Assembly (NCBI RefSeq): GCF_026627925.1
Contig: NZ_JAPNLE010000001.1
Coordinates: 186,001 to 250,000, forward strand
Direction: 5' to 3'
DNA from: Cupriavidus sp. D39
GTDB lineage: Bacteria; Pseudomonadota; Gammaproteobacteria; Burkholderiales; Burkholderiaceae
DNA: 64,000 bases
Part shown: in pieces, positions 47,982 through 56,421 of the stretch
Layout: every line of letters begins with the position of its first letter
Position numbering within the stretch: position 1 is the stretch's first letter
Translations under genes and position numbers: made by a program
Notes under the pieces: generated by a model
What the model was told of the DNA's origin: nothing
Databases searched by the model: none
Seen by the model: only the letters and a program-made list of their open reading frames with translations

Positions 47982-48851
47982 ATGGATCGCTATCCTCGGC
48001 ACGACTGGTTTCTCGTTCTAATCCGAATGATCGCTGCGCTACCGCTACCCATTCTGCATTCCGCAGGTCGCTTGTTGGGGCGACTCATCTATCTATTCCC
48101 AGGAAAGTATCGCCAGCGATTGCAAGAGAATGCCGCCCAGGCTGGCTACCCAGAACCTGCCTTTTCCCGCAAGGCTGCTGGCGAAGCAGGGGCTATGATT
48201 CTGGAGACCTGTCGAGTGTGGTTCCGCAGTCAAGAGAGTATCTCGCAGGCCATCTCGGATGACTGGGGAGTCGTTGAATCGGCTCTTGCAGAGAGCCCGG
48301 GGATTCTATTCTTGACGCCACATCTGGGCTGTTTCGAGATTACCGCCCTCTATACCGCGCAGCGCCTGCCTCTCACCGTCATGTATCGGCTCCCTCGCAA
48401 GGAAATCCTTCGACCGCTGTTCGAGACCGCTCGCGAGAAGTCCGGACTAACTGCGGTGCCGGCATCTACGCAGGGGGTACGCGCATTCTTGCGAGCGCTA
48501 CGCCACGAAGAGTCGGTAGGCCTGCTGCCAGACCAGGCGCCAAGCATCGGCGAAGGAGTATGGGTGCCGTTCTTTGGCCGCATGGCCTACACAATGACAC
48601 TGCCGGGGAAGCTGGCAGCGCAAACCGGCGTGCCAGTAATAGTAGCTGCAGGAGAGCGTCTCCGGGGAGGCCGCGGATGGCGCATCCACTTTGTTCGACT
48701 TGCAGGGCCGCTTCCTGATGAGGCGCAGGCACAGGCGACACTCATCAATACAGCTTTGGAAGATATGATCCGCCGCATTCCCGAGCAGTATCTTTGGAGC
48801 TACAATCGCTACAAGGTGCCGCCTGGGACGACGGAAAAACCCTACGAATAA
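47982..48851 (+). CDS. LpxL/HtrB-like lipid A acyltransferase family protein
   Basis: A 289-residue member of the lysophospholipid/lipid A late acyltransferase family. It begins with an N-terminal membrane helix (LVLIRMIAALPLPILHSAG) and carries the H-x4-E/D active-site motif as His114-LGCF-Glu119. Further motifs: MYRLPRKEILRPL, VGLLPDQAP and YLWSYNRYK near the end. These inner-membrane enzymes transfer a secondary acyl chain from acyl-ACP to lipid A precursors. With hpnH it forms an envelope-lipid pair; 136 bp separate them. Intact frame. Confidence 0.88.
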   Translation: MDRYPRHDWFLVLIRMIAALPLPILHSAGRLLGRLIYLFPGKYRQRLQENAAQAGYPEPAFSRKAAGEAGAMILETCRVWFRSQESISQAISDDWGVVESALAESPGILFLTPHLGCFEITALYTAQRLPLTVMYRLPRKEILRPLFETAREKSGLTAVPASTQGVRAFLRALRHEESVGLLPDQAPSIGEGVWVPFFGRMAYTMTLPGKLAAQTGVPVIVAAGERLRGGRGWRIHFVRLAGPLPDEAQAQATLINTALEDMIRRIPEQYLWSYNRYKVPPGTTEKPYE

Positions 48852-49202
48852 TGGGGCCAAGCCTGCAAATGCAGACTATGGCAAGGGCCGTCAATACCTC
48901 AGGCAGAGATCCAAAGTCTTCGTCGGTCAATCCACAATCTGTTTGCGCGAATTTCAACTCAAAACAGTCCCTGCATGTCCTCCAAGGGGTGCCCGAGGCG
49001 GCGGTAACGGGAGGGAAACAGACGGAGTTATTTCGTCGCGCTCCTTGCGCGGTAGGGGCTCGAGCCTCTTCGCTTCTCCATCGACGGCGGTCGATGTCAT
49101 CCTTCCGTTTCGAGTCTCATTTCCACGCCTCTCTGAGATCCTGTTTGATAATTCGCTGCGGAAGTATTCTAAAGCTAGGATGTGGAGATAAGAACATCGA
49201 GA
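48852..49202. other. Intergenic region, nothing recognised
   Basis: No supportable gene, RNA or repeat between the acyltransferase and the IS5-type fragment. Confidence 0.45.
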
Positions 49203-49363
49203 GCGGCAAGGAGCATGCCGGCCAACACGAAGCGATATCAAGCGATCTGACAGACGTGGAGTGGGTAGCAATGGAAGGCCTGCTGCCCAAGCCCCTGGCT
49301 TCTCCGACTGATGCGCCGCCCCTGATTCAGAACGCTTCAGGACGTAGTGCTGATGCTCTATAG
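49203..49363 (+). pseudogene. IS5-family transposase N-terminal fragment
   Basis: The frame encodes SDLTDVEWVAMEGLLPKP, matching the common 'yPsDLTDaeWallepLLPkp' start of IS5-type transposases. The sequence degrades within 30 residues and the catalytic part is absent. Confidence 0.55.
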
Positions 49364-49464
49364 GGAGTTGGAAGGCAGGCCAGCCCTGCCCAAGCACGGG
49401 CACGGTGGCGATCAACGCTCGACGAGCGTACGCCCCATCTAGAACCGCTGTTGAAGATCGCGGT

Positions 49465-49546
49465 TCATGCGAGCCACGCTCACTATTCATGCGCGCGTAG
49501 CTTTTTCCGCTCATCATTCATGCGACTGTCGCTTTTCCATGCGAAA
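49465..49546. repeat. Short direct repeats after tniQ, possible transposon end
   Basis: The motif TTCATGCG occurs at about 49467, 49490 and 49519, with a degenerate copy (CCATGCG) at about 49537. The longest shared unit read on the minus strand is CGCATGAATNNTGAGCG. The repeats begin at the tniQ stop codon and continue outward. Tn5053- and Tn7-type ends carry arrays of ~20-bp TniA/TnsB sites, so this may be one end of the tni transposon. Confidence 0.45.
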
Positions 49547-50069
49547 CAATCTCCCGGTGGGGTGTTGCGTACGCTCTTCGAAGCAGATCATTGAAATTGC
49601 CAATCTTATAGTGACTCCAGTGCCAGGTCGTTTCGAGCCTGCCAGGATGTTGCACGCACACTGAAAAGTTCGGATCCAACCACTCGCGTTTCCAGAATGG
49701 CGAACAGACATCAGCAGGGTTCAGGATCAAACAGGGGTAGCAATACCGTAAGCAAAGTCGTTCATAGACCCAACCGGCTGGAGTCTGCATGGCTATCAGG
49801 CGATCCACGCTTACGTGGGTCAGCTCTGAGAGACGCTCCAAGGTCTCAGGCGGCACTGGAGGAAACAGTAGCCATTTCCTCCGTGTAAGGGTCGGCATCG
49901 GACCGATATCGGCGTGCATCCATAGCTGCTCGACTGTCATGGAATACTTGCCAGCGAGTCGGCCAAGCCAGCCCCCAAATGCCTCTCCGTCAAACGGTCG
50001 CGGGGCAACCGGCCACGACCTCGCTTGGTTAAAGCACGCTGTTCCGGGCGTGTTCGATGTGAGAGACAT
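49518..50069 (-). CDS. tniQ: TniQ-like transposition protein
   Basis: A 183-residue TniQ/TnsD-family protein: RPFDGEAFGGWLGRLAGKYS at the N-terminus, then the zinc-finger-like region with LRYCYPCLILNPADV and CVQHPGRLETTWHW. In Tn7-like systems TniQ proteins select the target site and recruit the TniA/TniB machinery. The start overlaps the end of tniB by 41 bases. It is shorter than many TniQ proteins (~400) but close to the short form of some Tn5053-type elements. Confidence 0.8.
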   Translation of the reverse strand: MSLTSNTPGTACFNQARSWPVAPRPFDGEAFGGWLGRLAGKYSMTVEQLWMHADIGPMPTLTRRKWLLFPPVPPETLERLSELTHVSVDRLIAMQTPAGWVYERLCLRYCYPCLILNPADVCSPFWKREWLDPNFSVCVQHPGRLETTWHWSHYKIGNFNDLLRRAYATPHREIVSHGKATVA

Positions 50070-50403
50070 CGATCATCTCCCTTCCGTCGCGGATCGCAAG
50101 CTCGGTGGCAGAATTCAATAGCCGCGAGACCTCGCCGGTCAGACCTCCGCTCGCCGCCAAGATCGCCGTGACAACTTCTCGCCGCGACAGGTTTGACGGC
50201 CGTCTCAAAGGAAGAACGCGTTCGAATGCCGCCAGGAGTCCCCGGAAGGCTTCCGACTCCTGCCATCGAGGCATCTCGAAGCGCGCAAATCGACTGCTCA
50301 TTTGCGCATCGGTTTGAAGTGCAATCTCAGCATCGTGCGTCCCCACAAGGACAATCGTCATCTGGAGATCGTTGGCCAGAAACTTGAGCAGGTTCAGTGA
50401 GGC
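50029..50403 (-). pseudogene. tniB: TniB, 3' part (split by IS21-family element)
   Basis: Encodes ASLNLLKFLANDLQMTIVLV and GTHDAEIALQTDAQMSSRFA, the sensor part of the AAA+ ATPase TniB, and ends AREHSVL-like (HARNSVL). The 5' part lies at 52941-53441 across the IS21-family insertion. As the gene is split, the transposon is likely immobile in this state. Confidence 0.85.
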
Positions 50404-50536
50404 CCCCGATGGTCGGTCAAACTCCCCCACCTGTGGTCACCTCAAACTCCCCCACCTGAAGGGGCGCTGAAAGTGATGTAGGCGCCCGGCAGGACGTTAC
50501 CTTGTTCCCCTCGCATGAAGCAGAGGGGTTGCCGGA

Positions 50537-52120
50537 GTGAACGTCTTGAAGCCACATCTACAAACCACCATTGCTACGCTGGTCGCGGCAGGCAAAGGCC
50601 AGCGGGAGATCGCACGCATTACCGGAATCGATCGCAAGACGATTCGAGGATATCAAGAACGATTTGCCGCCGCTCAGGCAAACTCCCCCACGGTGACCAC
50701 CGGCTCTGGGCCGCAAATTCCTCCACCCCGACCGCCGGCAAATAACGGAAACACGTTGTCGGCCTGCGCGCCGTACCAGGAATTTGTCCAGGTGCGTCTG
50801 CATCGTAACGCCACGGCCATCTACCAGGACCTGGTGGACCAGTTCGGCTTTGCTTCCAGCTACGAAAGCGTCAAGCGCTTCGTCAGGATCTTGCGCCATC
50901 ACGCGCCGGCACAATTCGACCGGTTGGAGTTCCTGCCCGGCGAGGAGGCGCAGGTCGACTACGGTGAAGGTGCTCCGACCCGGATGCCAGGCACGGACCG
51001 TTATCGCAAGCCGCGGCTGTTCGTGATGACGTTGCGATATTCTCGCCGCAGCTTCCGGCGCGTGGTGTGGAAATCGAGTCAGCAGGTCTGGGCAGAACTC
51101 CACGAGCAGGCCTGGCGCCACTTCGGCGGCGTGAGCCAGTACGTGGTCTTGGACAATTTGAAGGAAGGTGTCCTCAAGCCCGACCTATATGAGCCCGAGC
51201 TCAACCCGGTGTATGCGGCCATGCTGGCCCACTACGGCGTGGTGGCCGATCCGGCGCGCGTGCGCGACCCCAATCGCAAGGGCACGGTCGAGAACGCGAT
51301 CCAGCATACCCAGGCGACCGCCCTGAAGGGACGCCGCTTCGAGTCGATCGAAGAGCAAAACATCTTCCTTGAACAATGGGAGACGAACTGGGCCTCCAAG
51401 CGGATCCACGGCAGCACTCGGCGTCAGGTCCAGGCGATGTTCGAGGAAGAACGCCCTCATCTGCGGGCACTGCCGGTGCATAACTTCGAGTACTTCACCG
51501 ACAAGGTCTACACCGTCTACGACGACACGTGCATTCGCGTCGATCACAGCAGCTACGCGGCCCGGCCGGCGGCTATTGGCAGCCGGGTGCTGGTGCGCAA
51601 GTACGCGCATCGTCTGGAAATCCGTGACCTGAAAACCCAGGCCTTGCTGCGCAGCCACGATCTGGCGGACAGGCCCGGCTCGGTGGTGCTGCCGCAGGAC
51701 GAGCGCCTCTTTAATCCCTCGCGCGAGACACGGCGCATTCTTGCCCAGGCCAAAGCCATCGGGTCCTCCGCCGAACGCCTGTGCCAGCTCTTGTTCGACA
51801 CCGAGGGGCGTGTGGGCCAGCGCAAGCTGTGGGGCATCGTGGGTCTTGTCCGGCGGTATCCCCGTCGGCTGATCGACGCGGCGTGCGAAACCGCCTTGCG
51901 CGAAGGTGCGCCCAGCTACCGGCAGGTCAAAGCCTTGACCGAACGCCTGCTCGAGCAAGCGCTGGCCGACCTCGATACGCCAATCCAGGGCGAACTGCCC
52001 CTGACCCAGGAAAATCCTTTGATTCGGGGCGGCGACGACTATGCCGACCTGTTCTCGCTCGGCGCCAGACAAGCGCCGCCGCCAACCCAGGAGATCACCC
52101 ATGACCATGAGCTTTGCTGA
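50537..52120 (+). CDS. istA: IS21-family transposase IstA
   Basis: A 527-residue DDE transposase starting at GTG 50537. It has an N-terminal helix-turn-helix (GKGQREIARITGIDRKTIRG), the rve-type catalytic core with Asp in EEAQVDYGEG, Asp in YVVLDNLKEG and Glu in GTVENAIQHTQ, and a C-terminal beta-barrel DNA-binding part (SSYAARPAAIGSRVLVRKYA). It cuts and joins the IS ends and works with IstB. The 3' end overlaps istB by 20 bases. Confidence 0.95.
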   Translation: MNVLKPHLQTTIATLVAAGKGQREIARITGIDRKTIRGYQERFAAAQANSPTVTTGSGPQIPPPRPPANNGNTLSACAPYQEFVQVRLHRNATAIYQDLVDQFGFASSYESVKRFVRILRHHAPAQFDRLEFLPGEEAQVDYGEGAPTRMPGTDRYRKPRLFVMTLRYSRRSFRRVVWKSSQQVWAELHEQAWRHFGGVSQYVVLDNLKEGVLKPDLYEPELNPVYAAMLAHYGVVADPARVRDPNRKGTVENAIQHTQATALKGRRFESIEEQNIFLEQWETNWASKRIHGSTRRQVQAMFEEERPHLRALPVHNFEYFTDKVYTVYDDTCIRVDHSSYAARPAAIGSRVLVRKYAHRLEIRDLKTQALLRSHDLADRPGSVVLPQDERLFNPSRETRRILAQAKAIGSSAERLCQLLFDTEGRVGQRKLWGIVGLVRRYPRRLIDAACETALREGAPSYRQVKALTERLLEQALADLDTPIQGELPLTQENPLIRGGDDYADLFSLGARQAPPPTQEITHDHELC

Positions 52121-52874
52121 AATCGATCGTGCCTTGCGCGAACTGCGCCTGTCCGGTGTTGGCGCCACACTGGAGACCCGCGTGCTGCAGGCCCAGGCGG
52201 GCCAGCAACCCTTCCTCGAGACCTTCTCCATGATCCTGCAAGATGAACTGGATCGCCGCCGTTCCCGGCTACTCGAGCGGCGCTACCAGCGGTCCGGCCT
52301 GGATGAGCGCCGAACCCTGGTCGACTTCGATTGGGCGTTCAACCCGAAGCTGCCGCGTCAGGCCTGCTTCGAGTTGCACACCTTGAAGTTCATCGCCGAC
52401 GCTGACAATGCGCTGCTAATTGGCAAGCCCGGCACCGGCAAGAGCCACATTGCCAAGGCCATTGCGTACAACGCTACCCTACAGGGCATGAAGGTGCGTT
52501 ACGTCGAGTCCGACACGGTGTTCGCCGGCTACGCCGTGGACACGCGTGCCGATCAGGACAGACTGCTCACGGCCTTGCTCGAGCCGGAACTGGTGGTGCT
52601 CGACGACCTGTTCCTGGCAAAACGCATCCCGGACGCCGCCGCCGAACTGCTGCAGACCTTGGTCCATCAGCGCTACAAACTGCGTCGCAGCATCATCGTC
52701 ACTTCCAACCGCGTGGTGCAGGACTGGGGGCGATACCTCGGCGACAACACCATGGCCACTACCATTCTGGATCGCCTGATGCATCGATCCAAGCTTCTCG
52801 AGTTCGAAGGAAAAAGCTACCGCCTCAAAGAAGCCGCCACCAGGCTTGCTGTTTCTGAGAAGGCCGATTCATAA
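52101..52874 (+). CDS. istB: IS21-family helper ATPase IstB
   Basis: A 257-residue AAA+ ATPase. Walker A is GKPGTGKSHIAKAIAYNA and Walker B is ELVVLDDLFLAKR; the sensor region is SIIVTSNRVVQDWG. The preferred start is the ATG at 52101 (MTMSFAEIDRALREL), which has GGAG nine bases upstream and overlaps the end of istA. IstB assembles on target DNA and remodels it to permit IstA-mediated insertion. Confidence 0.95.
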   Translation: MTMSFAEIDRALRELRLSGVGATLETRVLQAQAGQQPFLETFSMILQDELDRRRSRLLERRYQRSGLDERRTLVDFDWAFNPKLPRQACFELHTLKFIADADNALLIGKPGTGKSHIAKAIAYNATLQGMKVRYVESDTVFAGYAVDTRADQDRLLTALLEPELVVLDDLFLAKRIPDAAAELLQTLVHQRYKLRRSIIVTSNRVVQDWGRYLGDNTMATTILDRLMHRSKLLEFEGKSYRLKEAATRLAVSEKADS

Positions 52875-52940
52875 TCTGCCCGTCCTGCCTGGGGGAATTT
52901 AGCCGACCACAAGTGGGGGAGTTTGAAGTGACCGTCCGGG

Positions 52941-53441
52941 GTGAGGCGCGCTGCTCGCGATAATTTCCCGACAAGAGGTGATGAACTTCATCAACAACCA
53001 GCATGCGCGGTGAAACTTTCCGAAGCAACTCGCGACTCAGATGCTCGAGCACGTTTAGCCTCGCTTTGATGCGTTGAACGGCGCTCCAAGCTCGAACAGC
53101 AGCGATGTGTAGAAGCGGTTCTGGTCGGGCGTGGGTGGCATCTGCATAGACACCACCTTCCGGCGCTCCACGCCCGCAATTTCGTCGTATTCCGGAGGAT
53201 GGCGCCGTTCAAAATTCGCGATGACCTGGGTCTTTCCGATGTTCGATTCGCCGTACAGCAGAACGCACGGCATACGCTGCCGTGGAGGGATCTTCACCAA
53301 CCGGTCCAAAAGCTCGAACGCCTGTGTTGCGCGGGGATAGTCGATCCATCGATCGCGAGCCAAGGCAAGAATGCGAACATTGTCATCGCTCTTTGCTAAA
53401 GAACGGACCTCCGGCAGAAGGTGTGTCAAGGAAGCACCCAT
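52941..53441 (-). pseudogene. tniB: TniB, 5' part (split and frameshifted)
   Basis: AAA+ ATPase of the tni transposon. Walker A GESNIGKTQVIANFERRHPP lies in the first frame. After a one-base loss at the T3 run 53065-53067 the second frame gives NVLEHLSRELLRKVSPRMLV and Walker B VDEVHHLLSGNYREQ. The sequence is then interrupted at 52947 by the IS21-family element. The start at 53441 lies 7 bp after the tniA stop. Confidence 0.88.
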
Positions 53442-53448
53442 CGCCAGT

Positions 53449-55059
53449 TCACAGTTGCTCTACGTGATAAGTTGGAGGCGGCTTGCTGTAGTCGACATCC
53501 GGCGTTGGCGATGACGCATCGGGGGATTTCGCCTGCCGACTGGACTGCCAGCTCGCCGGGAAAGGCGAGGTCTCCCCTGCTCCTCCTCGTCTGTCTGCGG
53601 ATCGCCGCTTCGCCGTTGCCCCCTCTATGATGCTGCGTTGCGCGGCTATCGCGTTGAATATCGCAGACTCCGTGACGTGGGATTTTCCCTGCGACCGGAG
53701 ATGCTTCAGTACCGCCTTTTGCTCCCACAGGGAGATTCGGCCACGCCGCAAGTCGGCAAAGCTTGCCTCAACGTATTCCTTGCCATCGGCACTGACGAAG
53801 ATTCTCGATAGGTCCTCTGGATGGTATCGCACCACGACGCGACGGTTAGCTGCCCGCCAGGCGGTGAAGATCGGATGCCAATAGTGCAGATAGAACAGTG
53901 TCAAGCCGTCAGCCTGGATGGTGCGTCGGCTCATCGGCAGGAACTGAATGAGGAAGCGAAGTTCTTCAGCAGCTGAATCAGGAAGAAGCCGCGGCTTCGA
54001 TGCCTCAGACAACGTCGACCACGCGGAGTATGGCGTCGCGCCGCTTAGGCCTCGATGGGCACTGTGATGGTAGGTCTGTCCGATTTCATACATCAGCCAT
54101 TGCTCGAACTCCAGGAGGGTCAATGCGGCCTCCGCTTCTGGCTTGCGAGCCTTTCGTCCTTTCGTCGACGATCCGGTCGAGCCTGGCAGACTGTGCACCT
54201 TCTCCATCATGGTGCGGTTCAGTCTTTCTATATGGCCCCCGAAATAGGGTCGGCCAGGCGGGCGATACATCAGCTCGATTCCGTATTGATTGCAGCCCGC
54301 TCGCAGTGCCTTACTTTTGAACTCGGCAGCGTTGTCGAGATGCAATACCTTCGGCACGCCATGCATCGGCCAATCTACAGCGACGTCCCGGCTCGCCAAC
54401 CATGGGGCCTTGGGCAGGACCATCCGCGTGAGAAGCAGAGCGACAGTCGCCGCGTTGGGGCGATCGAAACCGACATAGACTGCCACGACCGATCGTGTGG
54501 CGACGTCGATTGCCAAAGTAAGCCATGGTCTGCCGATCGCGCGGCGAAACACCTCTTCGACCAGCATGATGTCGGCAAGTGTGTGATCGATCTGCACAAT
54601 ATCCAAAGGGTGCTGTGCCACAAGGTGGCCCGGCGCTGCGCCCGAAAGCTTCATGCATTCTTTGTCACGGTAGTCGGCCCATCGGCGCGAGATTGTTGGC
54701 CGGGAAGGTGGTGTGGCGCATGCAACTGCGCACCGCATGCGGACCTCTCGGCAAATCTCATGAAGGGGATGGGCTAGATGCTTCTGCCGCGGAAGCCAAT
54801 CGGATAGGACGTCCTGAACGATTGCCTCCACATCATCCGACAGCATGTATTGCCCTCGACGTGGACCTGACGGAGACGGGAGCAATGAGGTTGTCACCGG
54901 GTCTTCTAAAAAGCGTCGCCGCAACCGGTACACTGAAGAACAGTGCAAGCCCAATAGCTGTCCTGCAAGAGCTGCCTGCTTGCGGGTGAGTGGCGCCTGG
55001 CCAAGGGGGCGGAAGATTTGCGCCGCTGCCAGTTCGCGCTTGTCGGGCTCCTTTTTCAT
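53449..55059 (-). CDS. tniA: TniA transposase (Mu/TnsB type)
   Basis: A 536-residue DDE transposase. N-terminal helix-turn-helix domains (LTRKQAALAGQLLGLHCSSVYRL) precede the integrase core, with Asp in IVQIDHTLADIML, Asp in VLHLDNAAEFKSKAL and Glu in GGHIERLNRTMM. A Mu-type beta-barrel domain (YHPEDLSRIFVSADGKEY) follows, then a Ser/Pro-rich tail ending in YSKPPPTYHVEQL that may contact TniB. The gene leads the tniA-tniB-tniQ operon and is intact. It belongs to the Tn5053/Tn402 and Tn7-like supergroup. No resolvase gene (tniR) is found next to tniQ. Confidence 0.93.
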   Translation of the reverse strand: MKKEPDKRELAAAQIFRPLGQAPLTRKQAALAGQLLGLHCSSVYRLRRRFLEDPVTTSLLPSPSGPRRGQYMLSDDVEAIVQDVLSDWLPRQKHLAHPLHEICREVRMRCAVACATPPSRPTISRRWADYRDKECMKLSGAAPGHLVAQHPLDIVQIDHTLADIMLVEEVFRRAIGRPWLTLAIDVATRSVVAVYVGFDRPNAATVALLLTRMVLPKAPWLASRDVAVDWPMHGVPKVLHLDNAAEFKSKALRAGCNQYGIELMYRPPGRPYFGGHIERLNRTMMEKVHSLPGSTGSSTKGRKARKPEAEAALTLLEFEQWLMYEIGQTYHHSAHRGLSGATPYSAWSTLSEASKPRLLPDSAAEELRFLIQFLPMSRRTIQADGLTLFYLHYWHPIFTAWRAANRRVVVRYHPEDLSRIFVSADGKEYVEASFADLRRGRISLWEQKAVLKHLRSQGKSHVTESAIFNAIAAQRSIIEGATAKRRSADRRGGAGETSPFPASWQSSRQAKSPDASSPTPDVDYSKPPPTYHVEQL

Positions 55060-55838
55060 CGAAAGCCCCGGAGGATTTTTCCTCGTCTTACATTAGACGA
55101 TTTTGGCCCGTTTCGACGTAGTCTCAAGAATGTTGTGCAGCCTGACGCTGACGTTGCCTTTCAGCAACTTTCGAAAAGCGTACTTAATGACGAATTTCGT
55201 TTAGAAATCAAAGAATCGTGGCGATGCGCAGAAATGTGCTCGCTCTTACACATGATGTTCCATGGCTCGCACGGAGCTTGTTCCTCAACAGTGCCTTCAC
55301 GGGTGCGCGATCGGACGGCAGATCAAGCAGTCGGTGGTGGCGCAATGGAACGGGTTCATGAACGCACACGCGGCCGCGCGAGTAGTGTGGGTGGTGGAGA
55401 TCCCAGTTGACTACTTCATCCCTCGCGAGGGCGAACCCAGCATCTCGCGAGGCTGATGTGAACCCATCAGCTCGCTAAGCGGGGTGATGCTCTCATAACG
55501 TTGGCCCATCCCTGCAAGCGACCAGCCTCCCTACATTATCGGCATTCGCTTTTACTATGCAGAAACGGTCGGCACCAACTCGCGATAAAGGGTTTCTGTG
55601 TAGTTTCAAAGACTTAGCGGATGAATCTGGTGTCCCGTTAGCGTCACCAAGCTGGCTTGGTATGGCAGAAGCGGCGAGGGCCCAGGGGAACGTTTTTCTC
55701 CCGCTGGGCATTTTGCTGAGGAGGTTCCGATTCCGCCACACCGATTCCAGCTGATGCCTAAATGAGCCACAGGGGCGGCGACGTTGGGTAAGAATCATGT
55801 GGGGCAGCGACGGGCAGCCCAATTCCTCTGCAGGAAAG
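55060..55838. other. Region upstream of tniA, no clear gene
   Basis: Probably contains the tniA promoter and the second end of the tni transposon, but I could not find repeats matching those after tniQ. A small plus-strand frame (55262-55456, 64 residues) is unrecognised and lacks a strong ribosome site. Confidence 0.35.
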
Positions 55839-56271
55839 TCATGCAGCGCCCTTTCCGCCGAGGCAACGTGTCTCCACAAGACGCACAAGGGACTCGATCG
55901 GCTTCGCGGGGACCGCAATCCGCTCGCTCTGGACCACCCAGTAGCTGGCGCTGGCCTTGGCGAACGGGGCGAGCGCAGCTTCGAGCCGGGCCAAGTCTGC
56001 TTTGAACCGTCCGGCGTCGGTAGCGGAATCCCCTCTCCTTGCCTAGCGGGACGACAGCATAGACCCGCCCCGCCTGCCGATCCTGGTCGATCATATAAGG
56101 TCCGAGCGCGCGGCGTTTGCGGCGGCATTCCTTCAGGGTCAGGTTTTACGGCTTTTCCCATTCCTGCTCGGTCAAATGCTTGCCACGCTCGCGCGCTGCT
56201 TGGAGCGAGTCGATATCGGGGACGTCACTTCGAAATTCGCCAGGGTCGACTCGGTTGGCCAGAACATGCAA
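55839..56271 (-). pseudogene. Decayed hypothetical protein(s)
   Basis: The minus strand encodes two coherent pieces. The first (56271-56150) reads NRVDPGEFRSDVPDIDSLQA and ends LTEQEWEKP at a stop. The second reads LGPYMIDQDRQAGRVYAVVP, then after a one-base shift in a G4 run near 56030 reads GRFKADLARLEAALAPFAKA, SYWVVQSERIAVPAKPIESL and stops at 55839. The composition is that of real protein, but I do not know the family. They could be two small genes in an operon. Confidence 0.4.
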
Positions 56272-56333
56272 CGACTGCCCGAATCACCTAGTTAATTGTG
56301 CTGATGTCCAGCAGGATACCAACGGCCGCAACC

Positions 56334-56421
56334 GCACAACAGGCCTCACCTTTGCCTAATCACTAGGCACGCACTCCCTTCAAGTCCTCGTTCTGTTCAC
56401 CGAAGGTGAGGTTGTTTGTGC
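56334..56421. repeat. Two stray origin-type iterons
   Basis: Two exact-length 17-bp copies of the origin iteron (consensus GGTGAGGTTNNTTGTGC) lie at 56334-56350 (minus) and 56405-56421 (plus), 54 bp apart and facing each other. They are 5.5 kb from the main iteron bank at 61870-62707. No rep gene is near. They could be a relic of an older origin arrangement or an extra RepA-binding site. Confidence 0.75.

Larger units (their letters stand above)
50404..52940 (+). mobile_element. IS21-family element inserted in tniB
   Basis: A 2537-bp element with istA and istB. Imperfect inverted ends share TCAAACTCCCCCAC-C/T-TGTGG. Each end carries two copies of the TCAAACTCCCCCACCTG-type repeat (left copies at about 50418 and 50442), as expected for IS21 transposase sites. 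A 7-bp duplication GTGAGGC flanks it at 50397-50403 and 52941-52947. Removing it and one duplication copy restores the tniB reading YREQRAS-LNLLKFL. Confidence 0.92.
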
